This document shows, in pieces, positions 7,069-12,648 of a stretch of 19,408 bases of DNA; the first letter of the stretch is position 1, and the number at the start of each line of letters is the position of its first letter. The translations under genes and the position numbers were made by a program. The notes under the pieces are model-generated. The model saw nothing but the letters and a program-made list of their open reading frames with translations. It was not told the origin of the DNA and did not search any database. Source of the stretch: an uncultured Lachnospiraceae bacterium (lineage in GTDB: Bacteria; Bacillota; Clostridia; Lachnospirales; Lachnospiraceae); NCBI GenBank assembly GCA_910578605.1, contig CAJTQG010000053.1, forward strand, positions 1 through 19,408, written 5' to 3'.

Positions 7069-7384
7069 TTTCAAAATAATATATAAGATATTAAAGATTC
7101 TTGAAAAGTCAATGGATATAGAGGATTTTGATAAAGATTTGCTGAGCGCGGAGCAGTTGGGCATATCTTATGCAAGATGGTGCAGAATCATGAATATGCT
7201 AGTGAGTAATGATTATATAATGGGAGTGGAAGTTTGGAACTCACTGGATTGTAATCATCCTAAGGCGGCACTGACAAGGCCAGAATTGACACTAAAAGGA
7301 TTAGAATATTTAGAAGAAAATACTTTTATAAAAAAGGCAGCTGATTTAGCAAAAGGAATCAAAGAAGTGATACCAGGTTTGTAA
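7061..7384 (+). CDS. YjcQ-family winged-helix protein
   Basis: The 107-residue product reads like the YjcQ family found in Bacillus and many Firmicutes prophages: an N-terminal helical segment (FKIIYKILKILEKSMDIEDF), a helix-turn-helix-like stretch (LSAEQLGISYARWCRIMNML), a wing with NDYIMGVEV, then RPELTLKGLEYLEENTF and a short C-terminal helix. The fold suggests DNA binding, but no target or mechanism is established for the family as far as I know. Translation is probably coupled to the 42-residue gene it overlaps, with AGGTG about 6 bases upstream of the ATG. A terminator follows directly at 7383. Position between head genes is common for small phage accessory genes. Confidence 0.7.
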   Translation: MDNFKIIYKILKILEKSMDIEDFDKDLLSAEQLGISYARWCRIMNMLVSNDYIMGVEVWNSLDCNHPKAALTRPELTLKGLEYLEENTFIKKAADLAKGIKEVIPGL

Positions 7385-7420
7385 AATATCACCAGTCAGT
7401 AATGATGTGGTGATATTTTT
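7383..7420 (+). terminator. Intrinsic terminator after the YjcQ-like gene
   Basis: AAAATATCACCA (7383-7394) pairs perfectly with TGGTGATATTTT (7408-7419) around a 13-base loop, and the 3' arm ends in a T run. It begins at the stop codon of the YjcQ-like gene and separates it from the capsid assembly genes. No clear promoter is seen before the next gene, so it probably works as a partial terminator. Confidence 0.75.
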
Positions 7421-7432
7421 ATGTCAATTTGA

Positions 7433-7494
7433 AAAATGACAAAGTTGCACCGATGCAACAAGAGAGAGGAGGTGAACGTATTGGGAAAGGCAAC
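7433..7494 (+). repeat. Translation-start cassette, copy 1
   Basis: These 62 bases recur at 12585-12648 with one substitution in the hairpin loop, a 2-base indel between hairpin and ribosome binding site, and two substitutions after the start codon. The element contains a hairpin, GTTGCA-CCGA-TGCAAC (7444-7459), a strong AGGAGG (7467-7472) and the TTG start codon 7481. It is outside any longer homologous coding region, since the two downstream proteins are unrelated beyond LGxAT. Confidence 0.85.
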
Positions 7495-7696
7495 AACAAA
7501 GGTGAAGGTCAAAGTGATGAAAGAGTATAAAGATTCACAAAAGAGTTTGCTGTTTCATCCAGAGGAAATCCACGAAGTAACAATGGAACGGGCAAAAGAG
7601 CTTGAGGCACAAGGATATGTGGAAATAGTAAAAGACGAAGGAAAACAAGAAGGAAAGCAGAAAGGCGGTGGTCCTGTTCTCCCAGCTATGGGTTAA
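7481..7696 (+). CDS. Small phage protein between accessory genes and scaffold
   Basis: I choose TTG 7481, 8 bases after AGGAGG, giving 71 residues; ATG 7436 is in frame but has no ribosome binding site and would translate the repeat hairpin. The core VKVKVMKEYKDSQKSLLF followed by HEVTMERAKELEAQGYVEIV suggests a small beta-barrel with one helix, a pattern seen in short phage proteins encoded near scaffold and capsid genes. The tail is Lys/Glu/Gly-rich and probably disordered. No specific function can be given. Its start region is one of two copies of a repeated cassette, the other being at the tape measure gene, so the two may be expressed in a coordinated way. Confidence 0.65.
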   Translation: MGKATTKVKVKVMKEYKDSQKSLLFHPEEIHEVTMERAKELEAQGYVEIVKDEGKQEGKQKGGGPVLPAMG

Positions 7697-7706
7697 ATAG
7701 TACATC

Positions 7707-7730
7707 AACACCTGAGAAGGTGTTATTTTT
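7707..7730 (+). terminator. Intrinsic terminator before the scaffold gene
   Basis: AACACCT (7707-7713) pairs with AGGTGTT (7718-7724) around a GAGA tetraloop, and ATTTTT follows. It lies 10 bases after the stop of the small gene. Since the scaffold and capsid must be expressed strongly, it probably sets the ratio between upstream and downstream genes. Confidence 0.7.
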
Positions 7731-7737
7731 ATGCCTT

Positions 7738-7822
7738 TTTCCAGGTACAGGCATTAAAGAATACCTGGGAAATCTCACCGGACGAGACCGGGACAAATAA
7801 GCGAAGAGAGGATGGAAGAAAA
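7738..7822 (+). promoter_or_regulatory. Possible structured leader of the scaffold/capsid genes
   Basis: Two helices can be drawn: CCAGGTA (7741-7747) with TACCTGG (7762-7768), extendable by TTT/AAA across a bulged G, and CCGG (7778-7781) with CCGG (7788-7791) closing ACGAGA. The spacer then leads to GAGAGGA and the scaffold ATG. The layout suggests an mRNA leader element, but it matches no riboswitch or leader class I can name. Confidence 0.3.
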
Positions 7823-8419
7823 ATGACAAAGGAACAATTTGAAGCAATCGGCATCTCAAAGGAGATGGCAGAGAAGGCAGCAGAGCAGTCGGCGGAGGAG
7901 TTAAAGGAGTATGTACCAAAGCATCGGTTTGATGAGGTGAATACGGAAAATAAAAACTTGAAAGCTGCTGCAAAGGAGAATGAACAGGCGTTGGAAGAGC
8001 TTAAGGAAAATGCCGGAGATTCAGAAGGCTTAAAAAAACAGATTCAGAAGATGCAGGATGACGCAAAGGAGATGGAGGAGAAACACAAGGAAGAAATAAG
8101 GGATATGCAGATTAATAATGCCATTAAGTTATCCTTGACCGGAAAGGCGCAGGATGCAGAGATAGTGGCAGGGCTAATTGACAAAACAAAGCTCATTCTT
8201 GGGGACGATGGAAAAATAACCGGACTTGATGAGCAGGTAAAGGCACTGAAAGAAAATAAAAGCTTCCTTTTTGTAGAGGAAAAGGAAGGAAAGGAGCAGC
8301 CGCCAGTCGGAGGATTTACAAAGATAGGTGCACAGCCACCGGCGCCGGAAAGTGGAGAGAGACATGTAAGTTTAGCAGACGGAGTAAAAGGATTTTTTAG
8401 CAGTCAGCAAACAAATTAA
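7823..8419 (+). CDS. Capsid scaffold protein (Phage_GP20 type)
   Basis: This 198-residue protein guides assembly of the major capsid protein into proheads and is then removed. It has the hallmarks of the GP20 scaffold family: a charged, almost wholly helical N-terminal two thirds with a long coiled coil (about 45-105, rich in E, K, Q and A), then INNAIKLSLTGKAQDAEIV (about 100), a segment LIDKTKLILGDDGKITGLDEQ (about 115-135), and a Gly/Pro-rich C-terminus (PPVGGFTKIGAQPPAP) that would contact the capsid. It lies directly before the major capsid gene, as usual. The ribosome binding site GAGAGGA at 7805-7811 is slightly distant from the ATG. Confidence 0.88.
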   Translation: MTKEQFEAIGISKEMAEKAAEQSAEELKEYVPKHRFDEVNTENKNLKAAAKENEQALEELKENAGDSEGLKKQIQKMQDDAKEMEEKHKEEIRDMQINNAIKLSLTGKAQDAEIVAGLIDKTKLILGDDGKITGLDEQVKALKENKSFLFVEEKEGKEQPPVGGFTKIGAQPPAPESGERHVSLADGVKGFFSSQQTN

Positions 8420-8441
8420 ATAAGAAAGGCAGGTAAGGACA

Positions 8442-9398
8442 ATGGCGATTACATTGGCAGAAGCACAAAAAAACGTACAGGACGATTTACAGATAGGAGT
8501 AATTGATGAATTTAGAAAGTCCAGCTTTTTGCTGGACAACATAACTTTTGATGATGCGGTTTCTCCCACAGGAGGCGGAGCGACACTGACGTACGGTTAT
8601 ACAAGATTAAAGACACAGCCGACGGCAGGCTTTCGTGAGATTAACACGGAATACACACCGTCTACAGTAGAAAAAGAACGCCATACGGTAGATTTAAAGG
8701 TGTTCGGCGGTTCTTTTGAAGTTGACAGAATTATCGCAGGAATGGGTGGTATTGTATCAGAGGTCCAGCTACAAATTGAGCAAAAGATTAAGGCAGCAAA
8801 GGCATTGTTTAATGATACAGTAATCAATGGGGACAGTGCTGTTGATAAAAATGCATTTGACGGACTGGATAAGGCGATTACCGGAACGGATACGGAATTT
8901 ATTCTTCCTACCACTCTTGATATGTCCACAGCGGCAAAAATCAAGGAGAACTACATTGAATTTATGTTCTATCTGGATAAATTCCTGAAAAAGCTGGACG
9001 GTACACCATCCTTTATCGGAGGAAATACAGATATGATTTCTGTAATTCAATTATGCTCCAAATTGGCCGGTAAATACAACGAGACAAAGGACGATTGGGG
9101 CAGGCAGGTGGAAACCTACAATGGCATCCGGCTTGTGGACTTCGGTACAAAGGCAGGCACAAATGAGGACGTGGTGAGTACGGATAATACAAGCGGGGTA
9201 AGTTCGCTGTATTTTGGCAGGCTTGGTCTGGATGGACTACATGGTGTTTCCATGGCAGGAAAGGCGCCAGTCAGTACATTTATGCCCAATTTCAACGAGG
9301 CTGGAGCAGTAAAAAAAGGCGAGGTGGAAATGGTGGCAGCCATTGCCTTGAAAGCATCAAAAGCAGCAGGAAAATTTACCAATATTAAAATTAAATAA
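8442..9398 (+). CDS. Major capsid protein
   Basis: At 318 residues, placed right after the scaffold and before the head-tail connector genes, this is the shell protein. It starts MAITLAEAQKNVQDDLQIGV and has features expected of HK97-fold capsids partnered with GP20 scaffolds: an N-terminal arm, an early beta-rich segment (TYGYTRLKTQPTAGFREIN, then a long loop), a spine helix (EVQLQIEQKIKAAKALFNDT, about 108-127), and a C-terminal beta part with GVSMAGKAPVSTFMPNFNEA. No Lys-Asn cross-link motif or cleavage site can be proved by eye. The ribosome binding site is AAAGGCAGG, about 10 bases before the ATG. Confidence 0.85.
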   Translation: MAITLAEAQKNVQDDLQIGVIDEFRKSSFLLDNITFDDAVSPTGGGATLTYGYTRLKTQPTAGFREINTEYTPSTVEKERHTVDLKVFGGSFEVDRIIAGMGGIVSEVQLQIEQKIKAAKALFNDTVINGDSAVDKNAFDGLDKAITGTDTEFILPTTLDMSTAAKIKENYIEFMFYLDKFLKKLDGTPSFIGGNTDMISVIQLCSKLAGKYNETKDDWGRQVETYNGIRLVDFGTKAGTNEDVVSTDNTSGVSSLYFGRLGLDGLHGVSMAGKAPVSTFMPNFNEAGAVKKGEVEMVAAIALKASKAAGKFTNIKIK

Positions 9399-9412
9399 GA
9401 AGGAGGCAAGCT

Positions 9413-9763
9413 ATGAAATACATTATAAAAGCGCCAAACAAATCCTACAACGGCACATCCGCCTCAGTATCTTTCAGAGACGGCGAGGGAAAGACAGACA
9501 GTGAGCATCTAGCGGATTGGTTTCGAAAGCATGGGTATGAAGTGATAGAAGAGGAGGTACAGGCAAAAAATAAGTTTTTAGAGGAATTTTTTGATTTTGA
9601 GGAATCAGAAAATGAATTGGAGGATGCAATAGATATTGTCTCAGAAGAAGATAAAACTGCTGAAATGGCAGTTCTGAGTTCGACAGAAGTATTAAAGGCG
9701 GAGCCGGAAAAAGAACCGAAGAAAACATCTAGAAAAAAGAAAGAAGCTGCAAAGGAGGAGTAA
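9413..9763 (+). CDS. Small accessory head protein, function unknown
   Basis: The 116-residue product starts after AAGGAGG (9400-9406). Residues 1-50 look like a small folded domain: IIKAPNKSYNGTSASVSFRD, then a helix with HLADWFRKHGYEVIEEE. Residues 50-116 are very acidic and then Lys-rich (PEKEPKKTSRKKKEAAKEE), so probably disordered. Proteins of this form sit between the capsid and connector genes in many Firmicutes phages. It could be a capsid-associated or connector-associated factor, but I cannot assign a role. Spacing to the next gene is 1 base, so they are likely translated together. Confidence 0.6.
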   Translation: MKYIIKAPNKSYNGTSASVSFRDGEGKTDSEHLADWFRKHGYEVIEEEVQAKNKFLEEFFDFEESENELEDAIDIVSEEDKTAEMAVLSSTEVLKAEPEKEPKKTSRKKKEAAKEE

Positions 9764-9764
9764 T

Positions 9765-10148
9765 ATGCCCTACGAACCATATGCAGATGCAGAGTATTAT
9801 ATAAAGGCATATGAAGGTGACAGCATTCCAGAAGATAAGCTTTCAAAAAAGTTAAAAGAAGCAAGCAGACATATTGATACCCTTACCTACAACCGGATTG
9901 TGGGCAAGGGTATTTCTCGTTTAAGCCGGCGGCAGCAGGACATTATAAAAGAGGTATGCTGTGAAATGGCGGAATTTGAATACGAAAATGCGGATATGAT
10001 ACAAAGCGTTCTACAGAGCTACTCCATCAATGGCGTATCCATGAATTTTGGAGCCAGCTGGAATATAGCAGTACAGGATGGCATTGCCATCCGCAGGGAC
10101 AGCTATGCCAAGCTGCAGCAGACAGGGCTTTGCAGCAGAATATTATAG
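9765..10148 (+). CDS. Head-tail connector (gp6-like adaptor)
   Basis: The 127-residue, mostly helical product matches adaptor proteins that bind under the portal and lengthen the DNA channel. It starts MPYEPYADAEYYIKAYEGDS, as this group often does with an acidic/aromatic first helix, then LSKKLKEASRHIDTLTYNRI, then RQQDIIKEVCCEMAEFEYEN, the usual helix hairpin, and a C-terminal beta tail with SINGVSMNFG. The ribosome binding site GGAGG lies within the end of the previous gene. Its position after capsid and before head closure is the expected one. No defect is seen. Confidence 0.75.
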   Translation: MPYEPYADAEYYIKAYEGDSIPEDKLSKKLKEASRHIDTLTYNRIVGKGISRLSRRQQDIIKEVCCEMAEFEYENADMIQSVLQSYSINGVSMNFGASWNIAVQDGIAIRRDSYAKLQQTGLCSRIL

Positions 10149-10176
10149 ACAGGCAGGATTCAGGGAGGTGGTGCTT

Positions 10177-10512
10177 ATGAAATATCCATGCTTGGTTCCC
10201 AAAGCGGTATGTACTACATCTATTGTAGTGGAAATTCAACAGGAAGGAAGCAATAGAGGGGAACCGCTGGAGCCAATGAAAGTAGAAACCATGTGCAACT
10301 ATCAGGATAGCGCCAAAACAGTGTGGACAGCAGACAAAAAACAGATACAGCTAACCGGAAAAGCCTATATTCCAGGGGATATTTGCCCAAAGGTTCCGGT
10401 TATCAGTGGAGGTTATATCACAGTGAATGGTGCGAAACGAAAGCTGTATAGAGGAACAAAAGCAAGAAATCCTGATTCGACAGTAAATCATACAGTGCTG
10501 GAGGTGGAATAA
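10177..10512 (+). CDS. Head closure protein (Minor_capsid_1-like)
   Basis: I place the start at ATG 10177, 6 bases after GGGAGGTG (10163-10170); a longer frame beginning at 10078 would overlap the connector gene and has no ribosome binding site. The 111-residue product is beta-rich: CTTSIVVEIQQEGSN, VETMCNYQDSAKTVWTADKK, then KQIQLTGKAYIPGDICP and GGYITVNGAKRKLYRGTKAR. This fits the stopper that seals the head after packaging and joins the tail, known in this group as Minor_capsid_1. It is the first of three consecutive genes (10177, 10516, 10908) that keep the Minor_capsid_1/2/3 order. Confidence 0.7.
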   Translation: MKYPCLVPKAVCTTSIVVEIQQEGSNRGEPLEPMKVETMCNYQDSAKTVWTADKKQIQLTGKAYIPGDICPKVPVISGGYITVNGAKRKLYRGTKARNPDSTVNHTVLEVE

Positions 10513-10515
10513 TGG

Positions 10516-10911
10516 ATGGCAAGAAGAAATGTAGGAAGTACAGTAACCATATGGCTGAATGAGGCGAAAATCAGGGAGATGGAAAAGGCACAGATAAGAG
10601 CATTGGAACAGACAGCAGAGGCATTGCACAAAGAGGTGCAGCAAGCAGAGATTATGCCAAGGGATGGCGGTGCTCTGCAGAATGAAAAGACATTTGTAGA
10701 TACTTCTTACAGTAAGGCAGGAAAGGTGTCCATTGTGACGGAAGGTCCCTATGCCAGAAGGCTGTATTTTCATCCAGAGTATCATTTTCAAACATATGAA
10801 AATGCATTTGCAGCTGGTAAATGGTATCAGCCATGGATTGATGGCATCAGTAAAGATTTTGCACAAAGAGCCTTTACAATAAATATGAGAAGGGAGATGC
10901 GCAAATTATGA
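10516..10911 (+). CDS. Minor capsid / tail completion protein (Minor_capsid_2-like)
   Basis: The 131-residue product has an N-terminal helix rich in Arg, Glu and Lys (KIREMEKAQIRALEQTAEAL), then VQQAEIMPRDGGALQNEKTF and a beta part with KVSIVTEGPYARRLYFHPEY, ending in a helix with WIDGISKDFAQRAF. PRDGGALQ followed by YARRLYFHPEY is the pattern I associate with Minor_capsid_2, equivalent to the HK97 gp10-type tail completion proteins. GAGGTGG at 10501-10507 fits the ATG at 10516 better than the out-of-frame ATG at 10512. The gene overlaps the next one by 4 bases. Confidence 0.75.
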   Translation: MARRNVGSTVTIWLNEAKIREMEKAQIRALEQTAEALHKEVQQAEIMPRDGGALQNEKTFVDTSYSKAGKVSIVTEGPYARRLYFHPEYHFQTYENAFAAGKWYQPWIDGISKDFAQRAFTINMRREMRKL

Positions 10912-11339
10912 TTCTTTTATGTGATATAAGTGATTATATTGCATCCTTAGGAATAGCGAAAAAAGAACACTGCTATCACGGCATCATGCCGGATAAAGAG
11001 GAGGAAAGCATAGGTACTTACCCGCAAAAGAGAGGCCGCCCTCCCGACATGGTAATAGGAGGGCTAGAAAACAAGTCTTATGAGACAAGAGAACTCTCTT
11101 TTTTAGTGCACTGGAATCACTCGCCAACAGATACGGAAAAAGCAGCTTTCAACCTGTATCATGCCTTGAGGGATACTGCAAATGCCAAAGTAAACGGGCA
11201 CACCATTGCATTTGTCAAAATGAGTCATGAGGAGCCGATAGCGGTGGGAGCAGATGAAAAAGGAGTCCTTGAGTATGTCATAGAATGTATGTTTTACATA
11301 CGGGCAGAACAGATAGAAAAAGAAGAAAGGAAGGGATAA
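10908..11339 (+). CDS. Tail terminator (Minor_capsid_3-like)
   Basis: The 143-residue product starts in an ATGA overlap with the gene before it. It reads as the small protein that caps the tail tube and sets the joining end: an N-terminal helix with LLCDISDYIASLGIA, a beta part (YETRELSFLVHWNHSPTDTE), a helix (KAAFNLYHALRDTANA) and a C-terminal strand with YVIECMFYIRAEQ. It stands between the completion protein and the tail tube gene, the usual place of the terminator. The last residues are Lys/Glu-rich. The Minor_capsid_3 assignment rests on pattern and gene order. Confidence 0.72.
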   Translation: MILLCDISDYIASLGIAKKEHCYHGIMPDKEEESIGTYPQKRGRPPDMVIGGLENKSYETRELSFLVHWNHSPTDTEKAAFNLYHALRDTANAKVNGHTIAFVKMSHEEPIAVGADEKGVLEYVIECMFYIRAEQIEKEERKG

Positions 11340-11342
11340 AAA

Positions 11343-11804
11343 ATGCCGGAAACAGTAGGAACAGGAGTACATCCAAGTAATAAAATACAATTTGGTGTAT
11401 GCATGGACGGAAGGCCATCCGATTTAAAGACAGCAGAATATACAGTAGTAAAAGATGCGGAAAGCTTGTCAATCAGTATTGACAATGGAATTGAAGAATG
11501 GAATCCCATGGATGCCGAAGGCTGGGGAAGGGCATTGACAACAGCGAAAAGCCTGTCAATCAGCATGGGCGGCAAAAGGAATTACGGGGACGCTGGAAAT
11601 GACTTTGTAGCAGGGCTTGCCTGGGCGAATGGCCAGGAATGCAACAGCGCTATGAAGGTGACATTCCCCAATCAGGATGTTTTGTATGTACCTTGTGTGA
11701 TTAGTACAAATGCCTTGGGAGGAGACTCCACAGGCATTGATTCCCTGGAATGGGAAGTAAAATCTGACGGAAAACCATTATATGTGTCGTATCCAACAGC
11801 TTAA
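11343..11804 (+). CDS. Major tail (tube) protein
   Basis: The 153-residue product begins 3 bases after the tail terminator and is followed by a strong hairpin, as expected for an abundantly made protein. It is beta-rich, with LKTAEYTVVKDAESLSISID, GIEEWNPMDAEGWGRALTTA, then KSLSISMGGKRNYGDAGNDF and a final VSYPTA. The sequence SISMGGKRNYGDAGNDFVAG is typical of siphovirus tube proteins related to the type VI secretion tube fold. The ribosome binding site AAGGGA lies close to the ATG. The tube proteins stack as hexameric rings around the tape measure. Confidence 0.78.
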   Translation: MPETVGTGVHPSNKIQFGVCMDGRPSDLKTAEYTVVKDAESLSISIDNGIEEWNPMDAEGWGRALTTAKSLSISMGGKRNYGDAGNDFVAGLAWANGQECNSAMKVTFPNQDVLYVPCVISTNALGGDSTGIDSLEWEVKSDGKPLYVSYPTA

Positions 11805-11816
11805 TGATTAGCTGTT
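11795..11816 (+). repeat. Hairpin across the tail tube stop codon
   Basis: AACAGCT (11795-11801) and AGCTGTT (11810-11816) pair perfectly around 8 bases. The stop TAA (11802-11804) lies at the start of the loop. Together with the terminator-like stem at 11825 it makes a tandem hairpin at the 3' end of the tube gene. Confidence 0.5.
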
Positions 11817-11824
11817 AGATGCTG

Positions 11825-11855
11825 TAAAGGGCGCCCTGATTTGAGGCGCCCTTTA
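11825..11855 (+). terminator. Strong hairpin after the tail tube gene, partial terminator
   Basis: TAAAGGGCGCC (11825-11835) pairs perfectly with GGCGCCCTTTA (11845-11855) around 9 bases. This is the GC-richest stem of the window. Only TTTACTTTA follows, so the T run is weak; it may slow or stop part of the transcripts, or protect the abundant tube mRNA from 3' degradation. Confidence 0.65.
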
Positions 11856-11897
11856 CTTTAAGCCAAAATAAAAAATGAAGAAAGAAGGAAAAAGATT

Positions 11898-12248
11898 ATG
11901 AGTAAATTTTATGATATTTCAAAGAAAATCACAAACGAGACTCCCACTATTAAAATTACAGAGAATTTAATCTGTAGCATAAACAACCGGAAAAACACTC
12001 TCCTGTGTGTTGCCGCAATGATGGAAGAGAAGGACAGAAAAAACGAACAGGAGGGGGGAGAAGAAAATACAGAGCAAGAATTTGAAAAAATGCAGAAGGT
12101 GCTTTCCATGCTGCTGGGAAATAAAAATGCGGAGCTGATAGAAGAGATGGACCTTCCGATCAATGAGTACACAGAATTGTTTAAAAGCATCATGGCAATA
12201 GCCAGAGGAGTGGACCCTGAGGAGGAGGATGAAGAGAACACCCCCTAA
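11898..12248 (+). CDS. Tail assembly chaperone, upstream frame (gpG-like)
   Basis: The 116-residue product coats the tape measure during tail assembly and is absent from the finished tail in the analogous lambda system. It has a short folded head with TPTIKITENLICSINNRKNT and LLCVAAMMEEKDRKNEQEGG, then a helical domain (EFEKMQKVLSMLLGNKNAEL, MDLPINEYTELFKSIMAIAR) and an acidic end, DPEEEDEENTP. Its last 20 bases overlap the Gp15-like gene in the +1 frame. Ending at CCC-TAA, a shifty stop, it can probably also be made as a 230-residue fusion with the next frame, the common gpG/gpGT arrangement. Start ATG follows AAGAAAGAAGGAAAAAG. Confidence 0.7.
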   Translation: MSKFYDISKKITNETPTIKITENLICSINNRKNTLLCVAAMMEEKDRKNEQEGGEENTEQEFEKMQKVLSMLLGNKNAELIEEMDLPINEYTELFKSIMAIARGVDPEEEDEENTP

Positions 12249-12591
12249 GGGAGAAAGCTACTACGATTTACTGGACGACTACGACTTAATAGAAAGTAGC
12301 TTTCTAAAACAATATGGAATACGTCTTAGGACGGAAAATGACATGTCATATCAGGAATTTTGTACACTGCTTTCCGGTATCATGCCAGATACTCCGCTTG
12401 GACAGATAGTATCGATTCGTGCGGAAAATGACAAGGAAGTTTTAAAGCATTTTACACCAGAGCAACGTAGGATACGTGCGGAATGGAGGAATAGAAAGTA
12501 TAAAAATAAAAACAGTGGACAACCGTCTGCAGGCAATAATATGCTTCTCAGCTTGCAAGGCAGATTAAAAGACGCATTTTCAAGAAAATGA
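12229..12591 (+). CDS. Tail assembly chaperone, downstream frame (Gp15-like)
   Basis: The frame encodes 120 residues from ATG 12229. It resembles the Gp15 family encoded before tape measure genes: YYDLLDDYDLIESSFLKQYG, then IRLRTENDMSYQEFCTLLSG (a helix), TPLGQIVSIRAENDKEVLKH and PEQRRIRAEWRNRKYKNK. The Gp15/GT portion is thought to recruit the tape measure. The own start ATG has GAGGAGG only 3 bases upstream, a poor spacing, whereas a +1 slip at CCC in the upstream gene would join the frames with AAG (12247-12249) as the next codon, adding 114 residues. Both routes may operate. The stop TGA at 12589-12591 lies inside the second start cassette. Confidence 0.68.
   Translation: MKRTPPKGESYYDLLDDYDLIESSFLKQYGIRLRTENDMSYQEFCTLLSGIMPDTPLGQIVSIRAENDKEVLKHFTPEQRRIRAEWRNRKYKNKNSGQPSAGNNMLLSLQGRLKDAFSRK
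12240..12248 (+). promoter_or_regulatory. Candidate +1 programmed frameshift site, ACC-CCC-TAA
   Basis: In the upstream frame the last codons are ACC (12240-12242), CCC (12243-12245) and TAA (12246-12248). A prolyl-tRNA on CCC can slip one base forward to CCT (12244-12246), so decoding continues with AAG in the Gp15-like frame. Proline CCC runs ahead of a stop are a known type of +1 slippery site, as reported for structural genes of Listeria phage PSA. A purine-rich GAGGAGGAGG lies at 12219-12228. Confidence 0.6.
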
Positions 12592-12648
12592 CAAAGTTGC
12601 ACCGGTGCAACAGAAGAGAGAGGAGGTGAACGTATTGGGAGAAGCAAC
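12585..12648 (+). repeat. Translation-start cassette, copy 2
   Basis: This is the second copy of the element at 7433-7494. It contains the 16-base perfect palindrome GTTGCACCGGTGCAAC (12596-12611), AGGAGG (12621-12626) and the TTG start 12635 of the tape measure gene. The stem bases equal those of copy 1; the only hairpin difference is in the loop. The stop codon of the Gp15-like gene lies inside it (12589-12591), and an ATG (12588) overlaps that stop. Confidence 0.85.

Noticed and set aside
10078..10512. 144-residue form of the head closure protein starting at 10078
   Set aside because: It would overlap the connector gene by 71 bases and lacks a ribosome binding site; ATG 10177 has GGGAGGTG at ideal spacing.
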